DNA of 64,000 bases. Origin: Ascochyta rabiei. Its lineage: Eukaryota > Ascomycota > Dothideomycetes > Pleosporales > Didymellaceae. Positions 41,981-52,434 of the stretch are shown piece by piece. Where the stretch lies: positions 1,426,001-1,490,000 of the forward strand of contig NC_082415.1 of assembly GCF_004011695.2 (NCBI RefSeq), read 5' to 3'. The notes beneath the pieces are model-generated. The model saw nothing but the letters and a program-made list of their open reading frames with translations, did not search any database and was not told the origin of the DNA. Numbering within the stretch: the first letter of the stretch is position 1; each line of letters starts with the position of its first letter. The translations under genes were made by a program, and so were the position numbers.

Positions 41981-42622
41981 GAGCTCCGTTTTGCGACCTG
42001 TTGCATACTTGCATCTGCGATTACTAATGTATAAATCTCCCGTTGTTCCCTTCATTGTATTACTTCTCTCGACTTTTCTTTGGCATGAAAGCCTTGCCCG
42101 GCGTGGCACTGTGGAGGCTTCCTCACTTCGGGCTACGGTCCCATCGTTCGCTTTATTGGCTACATGAGCTTGGGATTTGGCGCATAGGGATTGGATCACG
42201 ATATTCAATCCAACTTGTTCTTCTTCGCTACTTGACCACGACCCGAGAGCGTTTCTTTCATGGGAGCTGCGGAAAGAGACCGTTGCAAATTAGGACGGGA
42301 AGGTTTCTCATCCAACAAACGATGTCTTGTTTCTGATGGGTCGGAAATGGTCACGTGGGCTAATGTTTCAGATCATCTCATCGGTACAGTCTCGCTATCA
42401 CTCGAAGACTTCACCATTTCCACACAATGCAATTACAATCACCGAACTTGGTTGCATTGAAGCTGCACAACCTCTCTCTGGCCGCTACCCTATTTCAGTT
42501 CGATATCCATCCTGTTCGACAATAAGCCAGGTCACGCAGTTTGTACGATTAGTCGCACCCATATCTTCAGTCCACTTGCACGCAAGTGGCATCACCCTAC
42601 AAATCCCAAATCTAATCCCACC
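41981..42622. other. Intergenic region
   Basis: 3' flank of sur2 and promoter of the 603-aa gene. Nothing further supported. Confidence 0.4.
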
Positions 42623-44434
42623 ATGCCTCTACTCTTTCGAAAGATGCAAACCCGGCTTCTGCGCAACTCAGACATGAAGAAGCTAGTGCGTGTTCTGCGC
42701 AACGATGCTCCTCCCGTCAGCAATGATGAAGGTGGCAGCTATGAGAAAGCCACGGAGATTGCAATCAAAAAGTTGCCAAGACGTCTCCGCTCATCACCTT
42801 TGTCGTCACATGGAGCACTGTGCCGCGCTCACAAGGGACTAGATGCCCACTTGATGACCGATATCTGGGCGTGGGTCAAGTACGAGCTGGGGGTAGGTAT
42901 CGGGCGTTTCTTGTACCCAATTATCATGTCCAACGTCCTCTCTGAATCTGACAAGCATCGCGCTCGCCAACTAGAACCAGTCGTACGCATATTCAAACCT
43001 GACTGGACGCTGGCTGAATCTTCACCACCAGGTATTCCTCCCATCGACGCTGGAGACAAGTGGGTCTACCAACAGAACGGCTGTCCAGCATGCATACTGG
43101 CACGCATTGGCTCGGACGAAAACGCCTTGTTCGCACTATTTGCTGGTATGTATGGCCATCACCGGTCGCGCAGCGGCGGCCAGAAGGGCGTCGACAAAAT
43201 TAAAAGCAGGCGGCTACGATTCGTACGGTACTGGATGCGCACGCACCAAAACGGTAAGCAGATGACCTTCGACGCTTACGATCTTGGCGTGGAGCTCAAG
43301 ACGTTACGGTGTGAAGCAAAGGCATCCCTCCGGCAGTCTGGACAACCCACTCGTTACACGCGCGACAGCGTCGATGAGGTACCGGTCGCCGCTCACCATC
43401 GCTTGGACAACGAACCAGCAATCGCTGCAGACCTCTCAGAACCGTACACCCCCAAACTCTGGAGTACGAACACTCCCCACGATCCCAAAATCGGCCCAAC
43501 ACCCCCTCGAGACCCAACGACACCAACCGTCACGGAAGACTGGCACGAAAAGCCCCTCGCCAACGTCCCCATCCAAACCCAAATCCAGCCCGCTCCCTTC
43601 CAATCGCGCGAGCTTGACACACTGTCCCTTCTCCCTGCTCGATCCCACACAAACCCCAAGCACCGAGATTCCGTCTTATCCCCAGCAACTTCCATCTCCA
43701 TCGCGTCGTTCAATACCGCTGCGTCAATGCGTGGATATAGCTTCGATCCATTCGACACGCCCGAAGACCGGATAGGTAGGTATCAAGCAACGCACCTCCC
43801 CAAAGCTAACACAACACTCAAGCGCCACGACTCCATTCTAGCACCACCTTCACACCGCTATCCAGTATCTTCTCTCTACTCTTCCCCTTCCTGCCTTACG
43901 CTTAAAAACCTCTCTCCACCTCCACAGCACTATCCAGCACCACACCCCTCCCCTGCCCCCTCACGCCTCACGCTCGCAACCTCCATCGCGTCGTTCAACA
44001 GCGCTGCGCCGAACAACACTGCATCGGCGCGTGCGTACCGTTTCGATCCCTTCGAAACGCCCGAGGAGCGGGTAAGGAAGTACGAGGCGCTGCTCCGTTC
44101 AAAGAGTTTTGGTGGTGGTGGTGGGGATAGTACGCACGGCGCCGAAGACCGTGCTGAGAATAGTGAGAGCGGTGAAGGTGAAGGTGGAGCAACTGTGGTG
44201 TTCGGGAATAGATTACTACCGAGGCCTAGTCGCTGCAGTATGTACTCTGCGTTTGTTGAGGGGGGGTGGGATGGTGCGGAGTGCGATGAGGAAGAGGCCG
44301 AGTGGGGGGTGCTTGGTGAGCCGGGGTTGGGGGCTGTTGAGGAGGAGCGGGCGCATAGCGATGGAGATGTAGGGGAGGATGAGGATGAGAGTGAGAATTA
44401 CTCCCAGAATTCATATACTCAGAAAGCAGCGTAG
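42623..44434 (+). CDS. Unknown fungal protein with an internal duplication (603 aa)
   Basis: Single exon; ATG in CCCACCATGCC context. Residues ~1-240 look folded: a basic N-terminus, DIWAWVKYELGVGIGRFLYPIIMSN, then a Cys pair in NGCPACILARIG and a basic KIKSRRLRFVRYW stretch. From ~250 on the protein is Pro/Ser/Thr-rich. It contains two copies of a SIASFN(T/S)AA ... FDPF(D/E)TPE(D/E)R unit, near residues 356-386 and 453-488. The C-terminus is Gly/Glu-rich and acidic. I recognise no domain. A function cannot be assigned; the long frame and codon bias make coding very likely. Confidence 0.72.
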   Translation: MPLLFRKMQTRLLRNSDMKKLVRVLRNDAPPVSNDEGGSYEKATEIAIKKLPRRLRSSPLSSHGALCRAHKGLDAHLMTDIWAWVKYELGVGIGRFLYPIIMSNVLSESDKHRARQLEPVVRIFKPDWTLAESSPPGIPPIDAGDKWVYQQNGCPACILARIGSDENALFALFAGMYGHHRSRSGGQKGVDKIKSRRLRFVRYWMRTHQNGKQMTFDAYDLGVELKTLRCEAKASLRQSGQPTRYTRDSVDEVPVAAHHRLDNEPAIAADLSEPYTPKLWSTNTPHDPKIGPTPPRDPTTPTVTEDWHEKPLANVPIQTQIQPAPFQSRELDTLSLLPARSHTNPKHRDSVLSPATSISIASFNTAASMRGYSFDPFDTPEDRIGRYQATHLPKANTTLKRHDSILAPPSHRYPVSSLYSSPSCLTLKNLSPPPQHYPAPHPSPAPSRLTLATSIASFNSAAPNNTASARAYRFDPFETPEERVRKYEALLRSKSFGGGGGDSTHGAEDRAENSESGEGEGGATVVFGNRLLPRPSRCSMYSAFVEGGWDGAECDEEEAEWGVLGEPGLGAVEEERAHSDGDVGEDEDESENYSQNSYTQKAA

Positions 44435-44778
44435 ACGGTTTCTTGTCGGCACGTGGAAGGCGGCTACTGCCTGCTCGCACGGGACTGACGAACGGCGCCC
44501 CCATATCATAGGACAAACGTACTACCATGGTAGAGATACTGCTTAGCTCAATACCGGTAACTGTGGACTGACACGCTCGTTTTATCAATCTTGTAGTCAG
44601 CTAGGGTTTTCTTACTGCTGAACTCAACGTTAGCTTCAACTTGGAAGTTTCCGGCAATCGACAACTAAGCGATATCTCACCCGAACCTCTAGTATGTAGA
44701 TGGACTGCTGCGATTTCTTGCTTCGCGTCTCCACTACTTACGCTCTCAGCTGTATCTCAGCAACGGTCACGCTCAGAG
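44435..44778. other. Intergenic region
   Basis: 344 bp between the 603-aa gene and the first BTB-like gene. Nothing recognised. Confidence 0.4.
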
Positions 44779-45674
44779 ATGCTCGTGAAGTCTCCAAGAA
44801 AGCGTCCCGGCTTTGGCTCGATCAGCGAAGGATGTGCGCAGAAGAAGGTGCGTCTTCCACTGACCACGGATGATTTGTAGGTTATCAACGAAAATTGCGG
44901 GTGGTATCTGATAGCTCCAGATTCGGCTCAGCCCCAACTACCGTGGTCGTGAGCGAAGCAATGAAGACTTATTTTGTGCATAAGACTGTCATCCCCAACA
45001 ATTCTGCCTTTTTCAGCAATGCCCTCAAGCAAGACTGGAAGAAGGGCGTCACGAGGATTGTTGAACTGCCCCATGTTGACTCCGCCACCTTTCAATTCTA
45101 TCTGGACTGGTTGTATGCCGGCCCACGTTTGAACTTTATGAAGGATGACGACAGAGTCTACCCGACCGTCGACGAGTTTGCAAAAGCCACCACCGAAGAA
45201 TCACCTACCACTCAGACTGCACCACAAGTGGAAACACACGTGGATGAAACACCCTCTGTTGATTACGAGTGGACCAGATGGCACCAGTGCTACGAGCTCG
45301 GCAACTATTTTCAGGATACCGACTTCAAGGACACGCTGATCGACATAGCCGTTGAGAAGATGTCCTCAGACGAGGAATACACTCTTGCCCTTCCAGGATA
45401 CATCTACCCAACCTCGAATGCTCAATCACCACACAGAAAACTTGCAGTCGATGTCAAAGTCTGGCTCGGTCACTCGTTCCAAAGAGCACCAAAAGCAGAT
45501 CACCTTTCCGAGTTCCTGGCTGATCTGATTGCGGATCTGGGATGCAAAGCACGTACTCGTTACGTTGGTGAGATGGGCATATATGAGTACCTCAAGGGAG
45601 TTGCCCCGTGCAAATACCACGAGTATACTCTCAGCACGGCGGCGTGCTATCTCGCAAAGCGAGCGGTTGATTAA
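44779..45674 (+). CDS. BTB/POZ-like domain protein, copy 1
   Basis: Exons 44779-44876 and 44921-45674; 283 aa. The 44-nt intron (GTAGGT ... CTCCAG) joins ...LTTDDL to FGSAPTTVVV, giving the same layout as copy 2. The N-terminus is a short basic exon (SPRKRPGFG, QKKVRLP). The BTB-like fold follows: TYFVHKTVIPNNSAFFSNALKQDW, then VELPHVDSATFQFYLDWLY, the strand-helix pattern of fungal BTB proteins. A variable Thr/Glu insert, then YELGNYFQDTDFKDTLID and a helical C-terminal part follow. Such proteins are often adaptors for cullin-3 or act in unknown ways. It is followed at 344 bp by a paralogue. Confidence 0.82.
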
Positions 45675-46017
45675 GAGGGGATTTCTCGCTAGTAAGCCAC
45701 ATTCACTTACACAATGCATGTTGCTGACTGTGGCAGTCGGCAGATCGCATCGTCCAAACCACATGTCCCATCACTTACGACAGCCTATATCTGCGTTTCG
45801 AATCTATTTTATCGCTTCCTAGAGTATCTACTCGATTCGGTCTCACTCTTTGCTATCTAAAGGAGGTCAAGTTGCAGGTTCGAAATTAACTGGTGACCGT
45901 GTTTTCATCCCAAAAATTGTCCTGTGTAACCTTCCGCTACTATTTAACCCCTCCAAGATCGCTTCACTTCCTCTTCCTTCCACTACACACTTGTATCAGT
46001 ATTGGTCCGCCTGCATC
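45675..46017. other. Spacer between the two BTB-like genes
   Basis: 343 bp. A TATTTAA-like box is present near 45,940-45,950, upstream of the second copy. Confidence 0.35.
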
Positions 46018-46858
46018 ATGGGCAACTCCAACACCAGACTTACGCCGGGCAAGAAGCGTCCTGGCAGAGACACCGATGCCGGTTCGCAGCGCAAGAAGAT
46101 GCGTTACCCGTTAGAGAGTGCTTTCACGTGAGCTCTCTGTCAGTTTCTCTGCGCGTTGAAAAAACTCTAATCTGCCCAGGTACAAGTCGGCCCCAGTCAC
46201 CGTCATCGTGGGCGAAGAGCAAACAGCCTACTTCGTTCACGAGTCGCACATCACCCCGCAGTCTGATTTCTTCAAGAACGCGCTGAAGGGTGAGTGGGAG
46301 GAGAAGACAACCAGGACCGTCAGACTACCTGACTGCGACTCGACCAGCTTCAACATCTATCTCAACTGGCTTTACACCGGGCGCGTCTGTATCACGCAAG
46401 AGGGCGACGAGAAAGAAGTCATAGACGATGATGTCCAAACCATCGACTATGAATGGGAAAATTGGGTGATGTGCTTCAAGATTGGAGATTTCCTGCAAGA
46501 CTCCGATTTCAAGGACGCTATGATAGACGCCGCCATCGAAAAGCTAATATCCGAAAATATCGACTACGTTGAAATCCCAGTGGGCGTTTACACCTTCTCT
46601 CAGCCTACCTCGCGCAACAGAAGGCTGGCTGTTGATCTGGCTCTCAACGTATGGGAGGAATTCAGATTCCAATACGTTACCAACAGAAACTATCCTCCAG
46701 AGTTTCTGACAGACTTGATCACCGCCATGGGAGGCAAACTTCGGGCTGGATCTCACATGACGAGAACCAATGACTTCCTCCGCGACATCGATACTTGCGA
46801 GTACCATGAGCATACTACCATCGGAACTCCTTGCTGCAAGACGAAGCGCGGCATCTAG
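46018..46858 (+). CDS. BTB/POZ-like domain protein, copy 2
   Basis: Exons 46018-46127 and 46180-46858; 262 aa. The 52-nt intron (GTGAGC ... TGCCCAG) joins ESAFT to YKSAPVTVIVGEE. It shares the exon layout of copy 1 and the blocks YFVHESHITPQSDFFKNALKGEWEE, DCDSTSFNIYLNWLYTGR, DYEWENW..CFKIGDFLQDSDFKDAMIDAAIEK and a CEYHEHTT end. The first exon is basic (PGKKRPGRD, QRKKMRYP), suggesting a nuclear signal (inference). The acidic insert is shorter than in copy 1. A tandem duplication with moderate divergence is the simplest history. Confidence 0.85.
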
Positions 46859-48236
46859 TCCTACGACGCACATGCAGTTGGTATGAGTCCGTCTTTTCTT
46901 CTCGGCTATGCTAACCTCGACAGTTCTGACACAACTGAAACTGCGCACATTCCGCAACTCGACTATCACCTTTGACGTTGGGCCAGAGTATCTGCATCAC
47001 CCACGCTCTAGTTCTCAGCGAACTAGTGGCAGGCTGAATTCCAGAATCATCAACGACACTCTCAGTGACGCTGCTGCGCATACCATCAACCGCAAGCCAA
47101 AGACAAGTGCTTCTCACTGCACGTCGGGAGCATCTTTAAATGGACTAAGAAAGCTAGTCCGCATCGCGACTTTGTCATTCACATCTGCGTCGCTGGTTTC
47201 CACAGCAGCAAGACAGTGCGAAACAGCACCGGCTTAGTCGCTGAGGAAATCACTTCCGAGATGCCACCGGCCCTAAGTGTGTCATGTGGAAGCTGGGTCC
47301 TGTACACACTTGGGAACTTGCGAGCTTGTGTGAGTACCTTGGACATACGGTATTAGAAGGGAAGTGTTATAAGAAAAAGCGCAGAAGCAAGCAACAACTT
47401 CCGATTCTCCGACGTACTCGCCGTTCGCAAATGCCGTTGGGAGCCAACACCGTAAGGAAGCCGAGAGAGGTACTTGAAGGGAAAAGCGAATGCACACCTG
47501 CTTCATGTCGATGAAGAATTTGAGCTTTGTAGGATGCACACGAATGCATATTTCCAGAAGAAGAAAAGTGAAGCTTTCAACGCAGAAAGTTTACACAACA
47601 CAGCTGTTTCTTCTTTATACAGGCACTCGAGACATGTTCGTGCCTCCAAGAAGCTTTCGAGAAGGTATAATGGTGCAAAGCGACAAGGTTCGTTTCCGAA
47701 GACGAAGTCACAATAGTGGTGATCAATGTAACGTCTGACTAGGAACACGTCAACTGTTCAACACTTGTGGCTTCCATTGGTTATGGACGGCCGGCTTTCG
47801 ACAAGATGAATTAAGATGAGTTAATCTGATGCAGAGCCGCTGACGTAAGCAACAGCGTTGCTTGTTACCCCAGAGAGAAGGTAAGAGTATAGATTCACGT
47901 TATCATGCTGTACAATCTCATGTTTAAAATAAAGTAGATCCTAATAAGAGATCCTTGTCGTACAATTTCTAGCAGCGGCGCAAGACAAGGCTTGAAGCCA
48001 ATCACTGTTTCCGTGAAGGACCGTAAGCGGGCGGCTTATCCGGTGCTTTGTGGCTTTTCTTGATTACTTATAATTACAGGCACCCGTACCTGTGCCAATC
48101 CATCGTCCCTCTCTTCCTCAGTTCTAGGAAAAAGGTTCTCTCGACTCAGCATTGTGACAGTCGAAAGCCATACCTCGAAACACTCGATCAGAACTCGTCC
48201 TTACGATTGCCTGTCTCCCAAACAAAAACCATTGCA
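46859..48236. other. Intergenic region
   Basis: About 1.4 kb with broken frames on both strands. I see no gene I can support. Confidence 0.4.
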
Positions 48237-48873
48237 ATGATGCACATCCTTGCAGCAACGCTGCTTGTTGCTGTTTCTCAGGCCGTTGCCTCGCAGTCGT
48301 GCGCTGGCTTTTCGCCGAACCCGATTCCGATTTCACAGCTGGCAAACCACTTTCCACCTCAGAAAGTCGCGAATGTAGAAGCGCTCCTCGAGACCGAGGC
48401 AATTCGCCAAACGCTCTCACTGTATGCCTACGTCATAGACGCCCGCGACTTCGATTCGCTGTCCGACGTCTTCACCACGGATGCAATAGCCAATTACTCG
48501 GCGCCACTTGGTGTCTTGAACGGCATCGAATCAATCACAACAACGCTGTCGGCCTCTCTTGCACAGTTTCCTGGGACGCAGCATCTCCTTGGTAGCCAAA
48601 CCATTCGTCTCTGTAACAAGACGGAAGCGATCAGCGCAACGTACTTGAGGGCTGCACATTTCTTGCAGCGGAACGTGACGGGAGGCGTGCTTGATGTGGC
48701 GGATTATTCGAGCATGCTGTATGCGTACGGGCAGTATCAAGACTCGTGGGTGAAGCGTGATGGGCTGTGGAAGATCAAGTACAGGAACCTGGTGTATATG
48801 GTGAGTGTTCAAACAAGACTCGATGTGCACAACTAACATGCTGTAGGGGCCTTTGATCACACATTTGAGTTGA
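48237..48873 (+). CDS. Secreted SnoaL/NTF2-like protein
   Basis: Exons 48237-48800 and 48847-48873; 196 aa. The 46-nt intron (GTGAGT, CTAAC branch, TGTAG) joins RNLVYM to GPLITHLS and stop. The signal peptide is MMHILAATLLVAVSQAVAS; either of two adjacent ATGs could be used. The body is a single SnoaL_4-type alpha+beta barrel: LETEAIRQTLSLYAYVIDARDFDSL, DAIANYSAP, GTQHLLGSQTI and WVKRDGLWKIKYRNLVYMGP. Relatives include scytalone dehydratase-like and polyketide-tailoring proteins, but no such cluster is seen here, so the substrate is unknown. Four N-glycosylation-type sites agree with secretion. Confidence 0.82.
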
Positions 48874-50258
48874 GGTTTCCGACATCTCCTGAGGTACTAT
48901 GCAATAGAATGGAAGGTGATTATATCGAACGTGAAAAAGTACCAGATGACTTATACACAAAGTAACCCAATGTAATTTTCGCGTTCACTTTTTGTCGTTG
49001 TCATTCAAGTACGTGATGTGCTTTGACGTAGCTGAGCCATATTACAGACAAAATTAGACGTGAGATAGCATCGGAATCTCTACAGCTCCGGCTTGTTGTA
49101 GATGGGCTGGAGGCTATGGGCGTCCAGGATATCATGAACCCAAACGTCTTCAACAAGCAGGTCTGGGATACCGGACTCAAGGCACCGACAATTTACCAAG
49201 AGTTCCCGCAAAAGTTCTGCAAACTTTGCTTCGCAGCATCCGGATCGAGCAAATTGCAGTCAGCAGTGCGCTATAGCGGAAGGCTTGGATGTGGATTTGG
49301 TTGGATCTGTCCCTGGAACCTAGTCTGTACTCATATCATAAAACTAGAACCATGCAAAGTTGTCCGGTATCCGGAGAAGACTGACAGCAAACCGCATTCA
49401 CGATGCTAAGCAACAGCTATGTCATCTCTGCAGTGGCGTTGGCAACCAATATCTTCAAATCCATCCCATCTGAGAAACGTGAGATTTATCCAGGAGTCTT
49501 GGCTGGTAGAGAACCAGACAGCTGTTGCATGTCCAAAGTGTCATATGCGGGCTTCACCGGGTTCGCAGACAAAGTCTTAGACTGCGATTCATAGACCAAC
49601 CAAAATTTGAAACCCTATTTTTCCTGCAATGTTCTGCAGATTCAGAAGAGTGGATGGACATGATCAGAATGGCAGGAAGGGAGGCTTCAGTGGTCGGATG
49701 AATCATTCTCGAAAAAGTATTCAACCTCTCAAAGTTATCAGTGTGGTAGATACATCCATATCTCTAATGTGTGTTTATAGCCCGCGATTGGAAGATATTT
49801 TCGTTCATCGGCATGGTTAATTACAGAATTGCTTACGAATGCGATGAAAATTTCAACGAACATCGAACGAACCAAAATAATAATTTCCCTCGGTCTGTAC
49901 TAGTCTTTCGATCTCTTTCCACAAACAACCTGTGAACCAACTCGGAGCGTTGTCTGTGGAAGAAACCCATGAAATCTAAGATATCGATTTTGGAATGTCC
50001 GATACCAGCGGGAAGTCTAAATCTCAACCACAATTCCTTCACCGAACCAAACTTTCACAGCGAAAATATAAAACTCGACTTGTCAAGATGCGTATATAAT
50101 ATGCCATCCCCCCCATCCCAAATCCAAATATCACAAAGTCTCACCACCACAACTTCCCATCTTCCAAGCCCCAACAGCACAAAACCGTGCAACGCCTCCA
50201 AGACCCAAAAGAAACCCCAAAACAACAACTCACCACCACCACCACCATCACCACGAAA
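48874..50258. other. Intergenic region
   Basis: About 1.4 kb without a supported gene. A TATAAAA-like box lies near 50,065-50,072 and TATATAATATG near 50,092-50,102, in promoter distance of the small spliced gene that follows. Confidence 0.4.
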
Positions 50259-50545
50259 ATGTGCTGTTTCTCAATATTCCCTGAACCGCTCCCAAAATAC
50301 TACCACACAATGAGCCCCGAAGAACAATTCATCTGGGCCGGACTTGTACGTCGAACAATGCTGCAAACACTAACGACACAGCTGCTGACTATCATCAGGG
50401 CATGCAAAAACGCAGAACCTACATCACGCCTAACGGAAAAACCAAGACGTGTCGGGTGAAGAAGTGGGAGCGTAAGGCGGCCCAGGAAGCATATTTCGAA
50501 AGCCTGAAATGGCTGGGGATGCGTCGGAATGGTCCGCGTAATTGA
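50259..50545 (+). CDS. Small spliced orphan protein (77 aa)
   Basis: Exons 50259-50345 and 50399-50545. The 53-nt intron has GTACGT, an ACTAAC branch and ATCAG; the join LGMQKRRTY opens the downstream frame to a TGA. The N-terminal part is hydrophobic/aromatic (CCFSIFPEPLPKYYHTMS) with SPEEQFIWAGL. The C-terminal part is basic (GKTKTCRVKKWERKAAQ ... WLGMRRNGPRN). I recognise no family. It is upheld by the good intron and by the promoter-like boxes upstream. Without the intron both halves end in short frames. Confidence 0.5.
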
Positions 50546-52434
50546 TTGGTGCGGAGTCGCGTCTGGGAAGGTTGAGGGGGACTGAACCACTACGGGCGCT
50601 GTGTGGTGGAGAATGAAGTTTTCTTTTAGCGTGGGTGTGAATATTTCAATTTTCACTAGTTTTACTAATTGATTGATTGATTGATTGATTAATTGATTGA
50701 TAAGTTTAACGTCCTGTGTGAGTCTAAGACTATATAAGACAAGAGCAGTTAAGCTGCTCTAGTAATTTAAGGAGTGTGTTTCTTTAAAGGGATAGTAAAT
50801 GTGTGTTCGTAGTCTAAAAGTAAGGGCCTGTGCCCTAGTTTGTTAAGAAGAGCTGTTGCCCTGTTAAATTAGGGTTGTGTAGAACCATCCTACAAGTAGG
50901 TAGTTCTAGCATTTATTGTTTGTTGTCTATTGCTAGCTATTGCTATTGCAGTTAACAGTCTTTGTATTATTATTGTTGTTGTTGTTGTTGTTGTTATTGT
51001 TGTTATTGTTGTTTGTTTGTCTATTACTATTGCTAGTAGTAGATGTTAGGCTCTCAGCCTTACTCTCAGCCTCAGGCATGTGGATGCGTCCACCTCTGAC
51101 CTGTAGGAAGCCTTAGGGCAATAAGTACTGTTCTGGCCGCTGTCTCACTATCAAAGTGAGCATTGTTACCTTTTTGAGGCATGCTTGGCACGGTGGGCAG
51201 AGCCGTGGCCTTGACAGTAGACTACTAGGGGTGTTTAAGCTGTTGCTTAGTTAATTTTGTCTAGGTATAGGAGGTTAGTATAGCTAGTTATAATAGAAGG
51301 GGGTATTTGTAATAAGGTAATAGCTGTGTAGCAATTGCTAGGCAGGCAATAGCTATAGCTAGGAGTTCTCTGTTTGTTGTGCCTTTAACCAGTCTAAATC
51401 TTCAAGCGCACAGGCTATTGCAGAGATTTTATCTCAACTAAGACCAGATAACTACTCTGTTTAGCTTACAATAGCCAGCGCGCCTGTTCCAGCGCCTACA
51501 CTACAAAACAGACGCTAGAAATAGATGTTAGGAAGGCATGTTCGTAATATTGGGATAAAAAATTAATAGAAATTGACCTTTCTCTAACTATGAAAAGTTA
51601 GTGTTTGGTGTAGTTTTACTAAAAATGGTTTGTATATGTCGATTGCATGACATGTGAAATCTGGATCGCGTAATGTGTTGTAGTCGGCAAGTCCCACAAT
51701 GGCTAGGCGAGTCTGCCTTAGGCAGGCCGTGGAGGTTGGCGAGATATTTTGGTATGCGTGCCACGAACGATTCGGCCCTAAAATAAGTATGGTGAATTGC
51801 AGCAGTTGAGAAAAAGTTAGGATTGGAGTTAGGTATTACTTGTGCTTATCGTGGCCGTTGCGGTCGAATACTTCTATCGCTGCTTGAAACAAAAAACCTC
51901 CTGCTGTCCAGTCATGGTGCCGGGTATCATGTAGTAAAGAGACCTCCGTTGGTACACCTCATCCCTGAGGCCCGTCCTCTTTTATGAAGCCACAATTTTC
52001 CGCTGCCTAAACGCCGTTGAATGCCTTTTGAACACCTGATAAACGTATGTAGATACCAGTTTCATGACCTGCGATGCAGCTCCTTGGACTGCCTGTCTAG
52101 TCGGCGATTCACGGAACCGAGGACGACTTTCATTATGGACTTAGCGACAACGTAGAACTAGGTGCTGTGCATCGCGAAAAAGTCAATCCAGGTGCTGTGA
52201 ATCGTGAGATGCAGTAAAATCACGTGCAGTGAATGAACCAACGACGCATTAAGCCGTGACATTCGCCATCAACATCCCATCCTGGAACTATCTATTAAGG
52301 AAATTTGCTCGATTGCTATCAGCGTACTATACGTAATCTGCTACATAAAAAGCCGTATTGCTATTCCACATACATCTGCTATCACAACCCTGCTATGTAA
52401 TGGACTAATCGACAATGTCGAAACAGACGCTGAC
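50546..52434. other. AT-rich stretch downstream of the recombinase gene
   Basis: No gene. It contains an (ATTG)n tract at about 50,666-50,703 and a (TTG)n tract at about 50,965-51,015. GCACGGTGGGCAGAGCCGTGGC near 51,188-51,210 can form a hairpin. It may be old repeat sequence. Confidence 0.45.
52161..52207. repeat. Two 17-bp direct repeats near the 3' end of the recombinase gene
   Basis: GGTGCTGTGCATCGCGA (52161-52177) and GGTGCTGTGAATCGTGA (52191-52207) differ at two positions and are spaced 30 bp apart, about 230 bp from the stop of the recombinase-like gene. Confidence 0.55.
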
